Below are positions 34,801 to 46,389 of a stretch of 64,000 nucleotides of DNA, piece after piece. The notes beneath the pieces were generated by a model, which saw only the letters and a list, made by a program, of their open reading frames with translations, was not told where the DNA came from and did no database searches. Each line of letters opens with the position of its first letter. The stretch's first letter is position 1. This DNA is from Mytilus galloprovincialis (lineage: Eukaryota > Mollusca > Bivalvia > Mytilida > Mytilidae). A program made the translations under genes and the position numbers. The stretch is from contig NC_134849.1 in assembly GCF_965363235.1 (NCBI RefSeq), positions 49,050,122 through 49,114,121 on the forward strand, in the 5' to 3' direction.

Positions 34801-36303
34801 GAGCAAAACATCTCTCACTTTTTGTAAGTTTAAGCCATGTACCAGTTAAAGCGGATTTGTTTTTTGCATACTGGCCATGATCAAGTCGTTTATGATAGAA
34901 AACAATCAAGATGGATGTATCGAATTAACGCTTTCTGAAAGTACAATGTAGTTGTAATTCATAGACAATTAAAAGGATTATATGAAAACTGGTTTCATAT
35001 AAATAATATTCCTATGAAATCTATTAAGCGTGAACCTTTGTTGTTGTTAACTCACATACATTAGTGGCTTTTGTAGTATTTCCTAATTGCAACCTTTCGG
35101 AACATATCTGAATATTCTACAGTGAACAGGCACATTCGGAATACGGCTTCATTCGATGTTTGTATGGTTAAACAAAAGACTTGGAAAGATCGTCATTTGC
35201 TAAGAAAACGAAAAGGGCTTTCAAATGGGTAGTATTAGAACTGTTGGAATAGAGTCAATGTAATGTGTAAATAAAACGTCTACAGTTCCAAGTATTTTAC
35301 GAAAGTGGGTACATTTGAAACAGACCATACAAGTGTTTGATTGCGGGAAACGAAGAATGTTACTATGTATATGCATTAACCAATTAGTTCAAATGAAACT
35401 TCTCAACTGCAAACACATGATCATGGATTGAGACTTTACCAAGTAACCAAGACTCTTAACAGATGGTATTCAATTGTACCAGTGTTCTCTTATTAAATGT
35501 TCTGTATGTAACTAATATTCTATATGTTACAAATTAATTTTATTTGCTATCTTTTCGTTCATCAAACATGCATTAATCTAAGAGGAAAGTGTTTCTATTT
35601 TTTCTCGTATTATTTGAGTAAACATTATTCGTTTTTACTTACCACTCAGCATCACAAATATACACAATAATACACCACAACTGACTTTCCGATAATCCAA
35701 AACAGTGCAATGAACAAATATACAATAGAATATAAGACACAGCAGCAACATACAACATCCTGATATGTCCAGACCAGTTACTATTCTCCATGTGATAGGC
35801 GCTGTAATGAAATGGAATAAAAACTAGCATTTCTTGTTGTTTGCTTTTCGTCAACTTGCATTAATTGCATTCCTGTTCAGTACAAAATTAATGTAATATT
35901 TTAACTTTAAATTCAGATTCGTTATATCTGCTAGGGATGTACAATGCATATTGAAAATTACAAATAAGAGGCTGTCAAAATGTCATTTCCCAATCATTCA
36001 AGGAGCATAACTTCTTCACGGCATAAAAGAATAGTTATCAAAGGTACCAGGATTATAATTTAGTACGCCAGACGCGCGTTTCGTCTACATAACCTCATCA
36101 GTGACGCTCATATCAAAATATTTATAAAGCCAAACAATAACAAAGTTGAAGAGCATTGAGGATCCAAAATTCCAAAACAATGTGCCAAAAATCGTCCATA
36201 TCAAACTTGACCTTGTCATCAACCACACCAGATCAGATTTGGAAACCAATAGTTAAACACCTCTCATGTAAAAATGCACGATTTTTTCCAATCAATCGCT
36301 CAA

Positions 36304-36343
<40 letters not shown>

Positions 36344-37788
36344 TGAAGAGTCTATTCTAAATTGAGGTAAATTATATGGCCTTCCAAATACCGTTTCTAT
36401 TCCTAACATCAATGAAGAGAAAAAAAATATTTTAGTTTGTGTTCATCATCATAAATAGTTATCAAAGGTACCAGGATTATAATTCAGTACGCCATAACTT
36501 ACTAACTCGCCAGTAGTATGACTTATTATCCCTCTCTCATGTTAACAACACGCTGGCTTATAATTTCCTTTCCAGTTTTAGGTAGCAATACACAGTTAGG
36601 AAAACACTTGACACTCATAATTTTTAGACACCCTCTTTCCCTTCCTTTCTGACAAATGTCACAAAAGTCTTAAAAATTTGGTCAAAAAAAGTTCAATCTA
36701 ATAGAGTGAAACCTTTCCTGAAACCATAGACTTATATCTATAAAGAGGTTCAATAAAAAAAAAAATCTGCTCGTTTTTCCATAAAATTGAATGGAAAAGA
36801 TCGAGCGTTAAATCTTTGTTGAAAAACATTACAATAATTTCTGGACCTAGGGGCAGTACGGATAGGAAAATACGGACTGTCAAACAGAATAATGACCTAT
36901 GAAACATGCTATTTAAAACAATCTAAATGTTCATATAAACCCATTTAGAAGGCTTTATTATTCTTCAATTATCTAAAAATCAATTTTATTGTACAAAAAC
37001 TTTCATATTTAAAATTTTCACCATGGCCATAATGCAAAACTAAATTTCTAACTATGTATTGCTACCTTAGTACATTTTTCGAGATTTTAAATCAAACACA
37101 AATGCACCAACAAAATATGAAGCTTATTAGGTAGCATCTGTTTCATATTAAATATTGAGTCTCCTTGACACCAACGCATCTCGTTACTTTTTTGTTTATT
37201 CTATATTTTGATTTGTTTGTTCGTGAGCTCGATGACATAAGCAAAATTTGTGTTGTGTTTAAATGAGATCTCGAATTTGTTCACACTCGTATGGATCATG
37301 TTTTCATCCCTTTTTATACGAAACAACTTATGTATAACTTAGAAATGAATTGTATCATGAAACTTACTTGTTGCGAACGCAGATTCCGTAAAGGATGAAA
37401 CAGGGTCACAGGTTGAAGATTTTGTGCAGACCTTGAATAATCCAACATTTAGGGTACCAGTATCGAGCCAATATGACGTTGTTGTACCAACAGTAGACAG
37501 GATAAGCGATATCAATAGGAATATCCCTATGATATAGTTTGTAGCTTTTAAACAGCAACTTACATCCTTCATTCTTTTGTTAGTATTTAACAATTGACTG
37601 TCGTCTTCCCTTTGATGTGGCAATGATGGGGAATCGTATTCACGATATGATGGTGGTTGTGTCGGATAACCGTTTTTAAGACTGAAATTGGTGAAGCTAC
37701 TATTTTTAAGCTTATCCACCGCTTCCCTCCATCGAGATTTCTGCCAGATTGTTTCCATTGAGTTCTGTCCAATTCTGTTTTTTGACAT
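28883..37788 (-). CDS. claudin/PMP22-superfamily tetraspan membrane protein, gene B (3 exons)
   Basis: Exons, in transcript order, are 37788-37368, 35801-35643 and 29049-28883, at GT-AG sites (ACAA|GTAAGT, TTACAG|CG, AGTG|GTAAGT, CTTTTCAG|CT), giving 248 residues. I start at the first ATG after an in-frame stop (about 37878). The middle exon's true frame differs from the longest open frame there. Residues 1-83 are a hydrophilic cytoplasmic extension with PPSY at 45-48, a possible WW-domain ligand. Helix 1 is about 84-104. The loop signature is W107, GLF 116-118, C121 and C127. Exon 2 codes two hydrophobic stretches (CCMLLLCLIFYCIFV and CGVLLCIFVML), and exon 3 the end of helix 3 and helix 4 (GGGLAFITFCIMIVYIFVL). 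It shares with gene A two phase-1 introns and a 159-nt middle exon. An upstream non-coding or coding exon cannot be excluded. Confidence 0.8.
29275..29395 (-). repeat. ACGAAACGCGCGTCTGG-family fragment in intron 2 of gene B
   Basis: AGACTCATCAGTGACCCTCA, CAAGTACAAAGTTGAAGAGC and TACGGCTAAGGTAATCTACT are the reverse complement of words in the 32950-34190 units. The CGCGCGT end itself is missing. Confidence 0.6.
30679..30755. repeat. TATTGGCCGAG palindromes
   Basis: CTGTATTGGCCGGATCAAAA followed by CTCGGCCAATACAG forms a 14-bp-arm hairpin (30679-30712). Two further TATTGGCC words follow (about 30722 and 30742). Possibly a remnant of a MITE in intron 2 of gene B. Confidence 0.45.
32330..32640. 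repeat. array of ATTCGTTATAACGAAT-type palindromes
   Basis: Repeated near-palindromes such as AATTCGTTATAACGAT, TTTGTGATAACGAATTT and AATCTGTTATAACGAATT at about 20-30-bp spacing, roughly a dozen in 300 bp. The design parallels the GATATC array at 16254-17025, but the core word differs (TTATAA/TTATCA). I could not find matching terminal inverted repeats. It lies in intron 2 of gene B. Confidence 0.65.
32950..34190 (+). repeat. ~354-bp tandem repeat, ~3.4 units, ACGAAACGCGCGTCTGG family
   Basis: CGAAACGCGCG recurs at about 33076, 33429, 33782 and 34136, a period near 354 bp. Each unit has TATACCACTGGGTCGATGCC-like, GGTGGACGTTTCGTCCCC, CGGTGTTGATATGAATATCA, TTCCTGTTACAAAACTTTG and TAGATTACCTTAGCCG. 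GGACGTTTCGTCC is a perfect small palindrome. Frames at 33471-33797 and 33831-34073 are incidental. It lies in intron 2 of gene B. Confidence 0.85.
34200..35640. other. rest of gene B intron 2, nothing recognised
   Basis: AT-rich, unique-looking intronic sequence with no strong repeat or protein-like frame that I can see. Confidence 0.4.
36015..36200 (-). repeat. ACGAAACGCGCGTCTGG-family repeat, single minus copy
   Basis: TAGTACGCCAGACGCGCGTT, TCGTCTACATAACCTCATCA, AAGTTGAAGAGCATTGAGGA. A short stub (TTATCAAAGGTACCAGGATT) recurs at 36459-36490. It lies in intron 1 of gene B. A (TA)n tract follows at 36307-36341. Confidence 0.7.
36581..37066. mobile_element. 486-bp MITE, Harbinger-like, TTA target duplication
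   Basis: The left end GGTAGCAATACACAGTTAG and the right end CTAACTATGTATTGCTACC are inverted repeats with one mismatch. TTA flanks both (36578-36580 and 37067-37069), as expected for PIF/Harbinger elements. The interior has no transposase. A diverged relative occupies about 46640-47060, inside the foldback element, with the end CTAACTGTGGAGTGCTACC. It lies in intron 1 of gene B. A minus-strand frame at 36698-36907 is incidental. Confidence 0.78.
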
Positions 37789-37842
37789 TCTTTCTCTTTC
37801 CTTTATTCCTTTCGCTAAATTAAGACTGTACACGTTTTTCAC

Positions 37843-38966
37843 ACAGAGTGCCGATGGAACATAGTAGAATTCATATCAACAGTAATATCGGTGCAATATC
37901 TCCATTTGGAAGCAATTATGATAACAAATAGAACCAAACTTTTATTCAATATTGGATAATCATAATAGGTTTTGGAAATATTTATCGATCGGTTATTAAA
38001 GGTAACGCGAAAATGTATCTCCAAAGAGGATAAATAAATCAAATTAGATTTTACTTGTCCTGTATATGTTAGTAGTCGTGTGAGTATTCAAAACAAATTT
38101 CGTTTTACCTATCCTTTCATACTACAGTTTATTCAGTAAAGTGAACAGTGAAATGTATTGAATATAATAGTTCCTATTCATTACATTCATCAAAAGATAT
38201 AGTAAAGCTATGATTCATATGCGTCACAGAATGAACTCCATTCATTTCGAGTATGAATTTAAACATCAAAATAAATGAATGTCAAACTTTAACATAATGT
38301 TATCAAAATCAGTTTAAAATGATTTCGGAAAATAACAAACTTAATGATTTTTGTTCAATTTTTGATAATACAAAAGTTATTTCATATCAACTTTATTGTC
38401 ATGAAACATAAACAAAATAACAACGAAACAGAAAAAAAGATATGTGATAGATTTACAATATAACAATATTCAATAGCCATGTTACGATGAAACCTATGTT
38501 TATGCCCAGTTCTAGTAACCTGGAAGACCATAATTTCAATGTGTCAAAAGAAGGCGTGGTTAAATATATAAAACAATTTCTGTTCGTCAGGGAAATGAAT
38601 GGAATGTTCATCAACTAGTTGTATATCTTAAGTTGATTTTGTCCGATGTTCTGGTTAACCTTAAAATTCAGAATTAAAATAGATTCATCTTCGATGAATT
38701 TGTAGGTCTTGCACATGTTCTCGGGGAATTTTAATGTAACTACCATTTTCTATTTCAAGACCATAGTCACTTATGCGAACTGTGTTAGATTAATGCGATG
38801 TACTGTATCAAACTTTAAAACATATTGACATCAAGTGAGGCATTAATTAAATGACCAATCAACCTAAGTAGTAAAACAATAAGTTTATGTCGATAACACA
38901 TATATAAAGATGGTTGCTACTCTATTCGTTCAAGAGATTAAATGTTTGAACTAAAAAAGGCAACAA
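37843..38966. other. 5' flank of claudin-like gene B, nothing recognised
   Basis: AT-rich sequence that should contain gene B's promoter and any upstream exon. I see no recognisable TATA box, repeat or protein-like frame. Confidence 0.35.
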
Positions 38967-39074
38967 ACCCATGCGTACCCCACCGTACGGTGACCTATAG
39001 TTGTTAATGTCTGTGTCATTCTGGTCTTTTGTGGATAGTTGTCTCATTGGCAATCATACCACATCTTCTTTTTT
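38967..39074 (+). repeat. common mussel repeat, 3' part
   Basis: CCACCGTACGGTGACCTATA, GTTGTTAATGTCTGTGTCAT and TTGTCTCATTGGCAATCATA. It ends directly at the Helitron-like element. It also serves as the intact reference for the site interrupted at 16254. Confidence 0.7.
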
Positions 39075-41371
39075 AGCTCACCTGGCCCGAAGGGCCAAGT
39101 GAGCTTTTCCCATCACTTTGCGTCCGGCGTCCGGCGTCGTCGTCGTCCGTCGTCGTCCGTCGTCCGTCGTCGTCCGTCGTCGTTAACTTTTACAAAAATC
39201 TTCTCCTCTGAAACTGCTGGGCCAAATTAAAAAAAACTTGGCCACAATCATCATTGGGGTATCTAGTTTAAAAAATGTGTGGCGTGACCCCGCCTACCAA
39301 CCAAGATGGCCGCCATGGCTAAAAATAGAACATAGGGGTAAAATGCAGTTTTTGGCTTGTAACTCAAAAACTGAAGCATTTAGAGCAAATCTGACAGGGT
39401 AAAATTGTTTATCAGGTCAAGATCTATCTGCCCTGAAATTTTCAGATGAATCGGACAACCTGTTGTTTGGTTGCTGCCCCTGAATTGATAATTTTAAGGA
39501 AATTTTGCCGTTTTTGGTTATTATCTTGAATATTATTATAGATAGAGATAAACTGTAAACAGCAATAATGTTCAGCAAAGTAAGATTTACAAATAAGTCA
39601 ACATGACTGAAATGGTCAGTTGACCCTTTTAGGAGTTATTGCCCTTTTTAGTCCATTTTTAACAATTTTTCGTAAATCTTAGTTATCTTTTACAAAAATC
39701 TTCTCCTCTGAAACTACTGGGACAAATTAATCCAAACTTGGCCACAATCATCATTGGGGTATCTAGTTTAAAAAATGTGTGGCGTGACCCGGCCAACCAA
39801 CCAAGATGGCCGCCATGGCTAAAAATAGAACATAGGGGTAAAATGCAGTTTTTGGCTTATAACTCAAAAACCAAAGCATTTAGAGCAAATCTGACAGAGG
39901 TAATATTGTTCATCAGGTCAAGATCTATCTGCCCTGAAATTGTCAGATGAATCGAACAACTAGTTGTTGGGTTGCTGCCCCTGAATTGATAATTTTAAGG
40001 AAATTTTGCTGTTTTTGGTTATTATCTTGAATATTATTATAGATAGAGATAAACTGTAAACAACAATAATGTTCAGCAAAGTAAGATCTACAAATAAGTC
40101 AACATGACCAAAATGGTCAGTTGACCACTTTAGGAGTTATTGCCCTTTATAGTCAATTTTTAACCATTTTTCGTAAATCTTAGTAATCTTTTAGAAAAAT
40201 CTTCTCCTCTGAAACTACTGGGCCAAATTTAACCAAACTTAGCCATAATTGGGGTATCTAGTTAAAAAAATGTGTCCGGTAACTTGGCGAACAAACCAAG
40301 ATGGCCGCCATGGCTAAAAATAGAACATAGGGGTAAAATGCAGTTTTTGGCTTATAACTCAAAAACCAAAGCATTAAGAGCAAATCTGACAGGGTAAAAA
40401 TTGTTTATCAGGTCAAGATCTATCTGCCCTTAAATTTTCAGATGAATCGGACATTCCGTTGTTGGGTTACTGCCCCTGAAATGGTAATTTTAAGGAAATT
40501 TTGCTGTTTTTGGTTATTATCTTGAAAATTATTATAGATAGAGATAAACTGTAAATAGCAATAATGTTCAGAAAAGTAAGATCTACAAATAAGTCAACAT
40601 GACCAAAATGGTCAGTTGACCACTTTGGGAGTTATTGCCCTTTATAGTCAATTTTTAACCATTTTTCGTAAATCTTAGTAATCTTTTAGAAAAATCTTCT
40701 CCTCTGAAACTACTGGGCCAAATTTAACCAAACTTAGCCATAATTGGGGTATCTAGTTAAAAAAAATGTGTCCGGTAACTCGGCCAACAAACCAAGATGG
40801 CCGCCATGGCTAAAAATAGAACATGGGAGTAAAATGCAGTTTTTTGCTTATAACTCAAAAACCAAAGCATTAAGAGCAAATCTGACAGGAAGTAAAATTG
40901 TTGATTAGGTCACGATCTATCTGCCCTGGAATTTTCAGATGAATCGGATAATCGGTTGTTAGGTTGCTGCCCCTGAATTGGTAATTTTGAGGAAATTTTG
41001 CTGTTTTTTTTTGTTATCTTGAATATTATTATAGATAGAGATAAACTGTTAACAGCAATAATGAACAGCAAAGTAAGAACTAAAAACAAGTCACTATGAC
41101 CAAAATAGTCAATTGACCCCCTAAGTAGTTATTGCCCTTCATAGTCAATTTTTAACAATTTTCTTAAAATTTGAAGATTTTCAATAACATTTTCCACAGA
41201 AAGTACTGTTATAGATAGAGATAATTGTAAGCAGCAAGAATGTTTAGTAAAGTAAGATCTACAAACACATCACCATCACCAAAACACTATTTTGTCATGA
41301 ATCCATCTGTGTCCATTGTTTAATATTCACATAGCCTAAGGTGAGCGACACAGGCTCTTTAGAGCCTCTAG
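39075..41371 (+). mobile_element. Helitron-like non-autonomous element with ~500-bp internal tandem units
   Basis: It opens with AGCTCACCTGGCCCGAAGGG, whose CTGGCCCGAAGGGCCAAGTGAG region folds as a hairpin, then a GTCGTCCGTCGTC tract. The ~500-bp unit follows with starts near 39189, 39689, 40191 and 40685 (marker ATCTTCTCCTCTGAAACT; also CCAAGATGGCCGCCATGG), and a diverged tail. It closes with GGCTCTTTAGAGCC, a hairpin, then T and CTAG followed by T, the 3' end expected for Helitrons and their non-autonomous relatives. No Rep/helicase frame is present. The family is abundant in bivalves as I recall. Confidence 0.7.
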
Positions 41372-42276
41372 TTATATTTTAAAAAGCATATAGAAGAAGT
41401 TCATTGTATAGAAGGAAACAGTGATGATGAAACAAGTTTCTTCCTCCCAAACAGAATTCTTCACTCAATATTTATTTTGCAATTATTCGTAAGGACACTA
41501 TTGACTATTGAATCACGACTTTTGTTCTGGAAAATTTATAGTTATTAAATAAACAGACAGTGAAGATTTAATGTTATCATTAATCATTATATTGCATACT
41601 TAAGAAACAAGAATTTAAAGATTTTGCGTAAATAAGAAAGCAAAGTCCAAATACAAGTACCTCCTTTTGTTTGTCTACTAACTTATATCTCACACAAACA
41701 CACCATTACTGCTGTCAACACTAAGCTACACAAGAGTAGATCAAGAAAGGAAAACAAAAAAATAGAAAAATATTCAGCCAAGCCTTTAAAATTAAGTCAC
41801 TGGGGCAAACTAAATGTGCGTTATTTGGTATTATTATACTTCATGTTGAAATGCCAGATTTTAATTGGCTAATACGAGCTCGAGGGCGAAATTTACTCTA
41901 TCCCATAGCTGAGCAAATATATATTTCTTTTGAATGTCACCCTCTCGTCCAGACCAATCAAAAATCTATAATTTAAAGGACAATGAATTGGATTAACTTC
42001 AATTTATTGAAGACAATGCTTAAGTTGTACGTGTTGATTCAGATTCTATTACTTGGCTGTCAATGTTTTATCGAAGTAGCATCTGAATCGGCTCTATCAA
42101 CCTCTCCACTATGTGGGATTTATATAATGCATGTTAAATGCGATTAAAATTATAAAGAGATTGTACATAGGCATGAATGTCCAAAAACCGCGACATGATA
42201 TAGATAATGTGAGAATAAAATTATTGTTATGTCTTCAAACGAATTATCATATTTTTTTTAATGATTTCCCTTCATT
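41372..42276. other. nothing recognised
   Basis: AT-rich sequence without a convincing frame or repeat. Confidence 0.35.
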
Positions 42277-42500
42277 TTCAAGCTGAACCCCCTGTTATTT
42301 CAAGCTGAACCCCCTGTTATTTCAAGCTGAACCCCTTGTTATTTCAAGCTGAACCCCCTGTTATTTCAAGCTGAACCCCTTGTTATTTCAAGCTGAACCC
42401 CTTGTTATTTCAAGCTGAACCCCCTGTTATTTCAAGCTGAACTCCTTGTTATTTCAAGCTGAACCCCCTGTTATTTCAAGCTGAACCCCCTGTTATTTCT
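42277..42500. repeat. 22-bp minisatellite (~10 copies)
   Basis: Unit AAGCTGAACCCCCTGTTATTTC, 22 bp, with a CCCC-to-CCTT (GAACCCCTTG) alternative. Nearly identical units imply recent origin. Confidence 0.93.
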
Positions 42501-44590
42501 TAATTCATGTAAGGATTTGACTAAAATCCTTGATTCGTGAAACAAAAATATGATTTCAATGGTAGATCAAAACTAGAATATCAGTTTCAATTCCCTTGCA
42601 CTGGATGTCATAGTACAATAATTACTAACTAATGTAGCGATTAAACTGATTATTGTCATTTCCTTGATTTGTTGCCATTTTATTCAGCTTGCAAGACGTC
42701 AAACTTATGTTATGGACAAACGATATACCAGAAAAACGTGCCGTCTCTATTGAAATAAGTTTATATGTTTAAAGTACATGTGATCTACATCTGTTACTCA
42801 ATAAGATCGTCCTAATATTAATAAACGAAGAAAGTTTTTGTATCATTTAGGTCTATACATACTGATTTTCATAATCGTATTTCAAAATGTAGTTAGAAAA
42901 TCGAATGTTTGTCATGAAGGGCAATACAGTAGAAAGTAAAAGCATTCAAATAAAAATGAATTCAAGTTGTGAGATTTAAAGAGTTTTTGAGTGTTTCAGG
43001 AAAATGAAATAAAAAAGTGTGAATTTCAAAGCAATATGTAGAATCTAGCACCTTATATTGGCGTATTGATTCAGGTTTATATGAAGATGAATAAACTATA
43101 CAAAGAATGTACAAACTGCACGTGTTCTAAGTTTGTACGATGAAACCCCAAACAATCGGTAAATAACTGCTAGATTATTATATTTCACAATTGACCAATA
43201 CAACAAGGACAATGGACAAATGACTGACAAAAACATCGTAGCATAAGGTATCTGTAAAAAAAATCTGAAATATAAATCTGTATACAAATAGTTGCCTCTG
43301 CTGTCGGATTGTTAGCTACGTGTTCGTGTCTCGCATTATGTGTTTTCCGTCGCAGGCGAGACAAATACTATAAAATCAATGTTTATTATGTGCATTTTAT
43401 AATAGCGCTTATGTCCCTACACCTGTCTAACATGAAACTTTTACCACTTCTGATCGTCTAACCGTACAAACAGAGAAATTCTATAAAAAAAAAACCTTTT
43501 CTTTTCGCAAACCTACCTAATTATCTATTTTATGGTGTTTTCACATATATGTGCGTCACTCAAGTTTTAAAAGTGATAAAGCTCATACATTATGAATTCA
43601 ACAATTGTAGTTGTGACGCAGTTATAACCAAACAAGATTTTGTGCATATTGCCTTTTAAATCCCCCACCCATTGATATCTTTTATGACGAATATTTTCCT
43701 AATAACAAACACCGATTGATCTCATATGCAAACAATAAAGGTAATAACACGTATACATCTTTAACGGTGGTTTAATTTAATTAAAATCGATTTAAAGATC
43801 GAATCGCAGATGTTATCAAGTTACTATGTAATGTGTTTTATGCCTTACAACTGCAGAGCAAAATAAAGGTTCACTTTTTCTATCTCGATCAAATCAAATT
43901 AATATTGGAAGTTCAAAAGAAATTCAGAAGGCATTTACATACTAAAGTACTTAAGCAAATAGTAAAAGATATCTGGAGGGAATCATCAAAATAGAGAAGG
44001 AAACAATCACATCGGTAAACCATAGACAGCATTGTGTAAGCTAAAAGTACATATATCTCCATGTAATTTCAGTTCACATTCAACAAAGTACTTTGCATCA
44101 CATTACAAAAAATAATTTTCCAAGTGTTCACCTTCAAAAACCACATGTGTGTGTAATACAGTTATAGGCAAAACTAAACGATCAATCATTATATTGAAAT
44201 ATATTATAATTTTGAACACAGCAATATTTAACAATGGTTCCTAAAAAGCTTCAGGAAGACAAAACTAGATAATATTTAATTTTGAAAAAGTTTATCATAG
44301 AATAAGATTTGAATACAGCAAAAACAAACCAATGGCACAGACATCAGACAGAAAGACGGCTGAACCTTTTAAAACGTTTTAGTTTAATTTGACAAACTAA
44401 TCAAATTATTATCTTTTTATAGTTCTACAAATGTGATTTGAATTTTAAAAGAATGCTGTTCGTTTCAACCTTTGAGTGGAACTTACTTTTGGAAAGCCGA
44501 AGCGGTATATAAATATGGCATAAAGTTGTCATTACTTTTTATTAAAGTTTTTAGATATGCATTGCATGGTATTACATGTAACATTGTCGT
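42501..44590. other. nothing recognised
   Basis: About 2 kb of AT-rich DNA. The short minus-strand frame at 43096-43287 has no family signature. I see no element termini. Confidence 0.35.
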
Positions 44591-44594
44591 TATG

Positions 44595-44770
44595 TTTAGT
44601 TTCTTTTGTTACCTATTCTAACATCGTACTCGGACTTCTTTTAAACTGAGTTTTACTGTGGTTAATTTTGTGTGTTTGTATTTTTCTACACCGCCTAGTG
44701 GTATAGAAGGGGGGGGGGTTGAGACCTCATAAAACATGTTTAACTATCCGGGATTTTTACCAAACTTGGA
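44595..44770 (+). repeat. interspersed repeat fragment shared with 63430-63570
   Basis: TCTTTTGTTACCTATTCTAA, CATCGTACTCGGACTTCTTT, TAAACTGAGTTTTACTGTG and GGGTTGAGACCTCATAAAAC recur in the same order and orientation at 63437-63575. Confidence 0.6.
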
Positions 44771-44780
44771 CAGAAGCTTC

Positions 44781-45074
44781 TTACGCGGAACCCTTACAAA
44801 GACTGTAAATTGTGACTGCCTCTAGAATAGGAGGATAATTTGGACAGGGACAAAAAACTAAGTCTTGCGCACAACATGCGGTCCATTCTAAGAGTTGAAG
44901 CAAGGGTTCGTAGTGTGTAGATAGCATGCCAATCTCTTTACGCAAGATATCATATATAGGTTTTAACTTGACAAGGCTACATATATACACATGCAATCCA
45001 TCTAAACTGGTGTCACACTCTGGTAATGATTTAACTGCCTGCTGGGAGGAGACCACGAGTGACCATATGTGCAT
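44781..45074 (-). CDS. unrecognised open frame, possible exon or element fragment
   Basis: 97 residues that read more like a real protein than its surroundings: mixed composition, six cysteines including CCAQDLVFCPCPNYPP, and a helical stretch LVKLKPIYDILRKEIGMLS. I do not recognise a family. The start is arbitrary: in-frame sequence upstream could extend it, and no splice sites were established. It abuts a dispersed repeat at 44595-44770, so it may belong to a transposable element rather than a host gene. Confidence 0.28.
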   Translation of the reverse strand: MHIWSLVVSSQQAVKSLPECDTSLDGLHVYICSLVKLKPIYDILRKEIGMLSTHYEPLLQLLEWTACCAQDLVFCPCPNYPPILEAVTIYSLCKGSA

Positions 45075-45555
45075 TTCCCAGTAACCCTTGGGGGTTCCTC
45101 ATCGATAAATGGTGTCCTCTGTATTAACTTGAGTATTAGGTAGACGAAATAGATCTGTGTGACCCCACCCAACACTGTAAATTACATTTTTATCCTACAT
45201 TAATCTGTTGATGTGGTCCCTTAATGGGTTGTCTAATTAATTTAGAAAATATGTTTTATTTTTATTGTGAGGTATGTTATCTATTTCTCGCAAAAAGATA
45301 CATTTTTTCGTATCACACAGCTAGAAATGCTTTACGAAAAATTAGTTTATTCAGCATTTTGAGACAATATTACGGAATTTTCATTGGTTATTGGTTAGGT
45401 GAATTTCAAAGGTATAATAATGAATAATTGTTTCACTGATTATGGTTTCATGTTTGTCAGCTCTTTTTGTCTCAATAACTTTATCTACATGTTTGAATGT
45501 TGTTTGATCATAATTGTACGGTGGCAGAATGCGGCCATGAAAGAAAAAAAAATAT

Positions 45556-46120
45556 GTTGTTCCCTCAAGATACTATGTCGTTCCCTCAAGATGCTATGTC
45601 GTTCCCACATGATAGTTATCTCGTTCCCTCAAGATACTATGTCGTTCCCTTAAGATAGTTATTTCGTTCCCTCAAGATACTATGTCGTTCCCTCAAGATA
45701 GTTATCTCGTTCCCTCAAGATAATTATCTCGTTCCCTCAAAATACTATGTCGATCCCTCAAGATGTTATGTTGTTCCCTCAAGATACTATGTCGTTCCCT
45801 CAAGATGATATGTCGTTACCACAAGATAGTTATCTCGTTCCCTCAAGATACTATGTCGTTCCCTCAAGATAGTTATCTCGTTCCCTCAAGATACTATGTC
45901 GTTCCCTCAAGATAGTTATCTCGTTCCCTCAAGATAATTATCTCGTTCCCTCAAGATACTATGTCGTTCCCTCAAGATACTATGTCGTTCCCTCAAGAAT
46001 TCGTTCCCACAAGATAGTTATCTCGTTCCCTCAAGATACTATGTCGTTCCCTCAAGATAGCTATCTCGTTCCCTCAAGATACTATATCGTTCCCTCAAGA
46101 TAGTTATCTCGTTCCCTCAA
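45556..46120. repeat. 21-bp array, left arm of foldback (~26 units)
   Basis: Two main unit variants, ending ATACTATGTCG and ATAGTTATCTCG, alternate irregularly, with rarer ATGTTATGTTG units. Confidence 0.9.
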
Positions 46121-46389
46121 CATAGCAATACAATTATATTGATTTATTCTTTATTTCCAACTTCGAAACGGTGGAGTAAGACGTGGAGTTACTTCCAATT
46201 CACTTTTTAATCAAATGCGGAACAATGCAAGAACGAGAAATTAAGACCACCGACACGAAACACGGAAAATAAATAAGGGGAAATACGAAGCACGCACATC
46301 GAACCAAACACGAGAAAACGAGAAATAAAACACCAAATCACGAAAACACGTAAAATGAAAAGGCCGAAAACGTTGCACGAAAATAACCC

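Noticed and set aside
35639-35854. 71-residue minus frame taken as is
   Set aside because: It overlaps the real exon 2 of gene B (35643-35801) but is in the wrong frame. The spliced frame gives two hydrophobic helices, and the exon length matches gene A.
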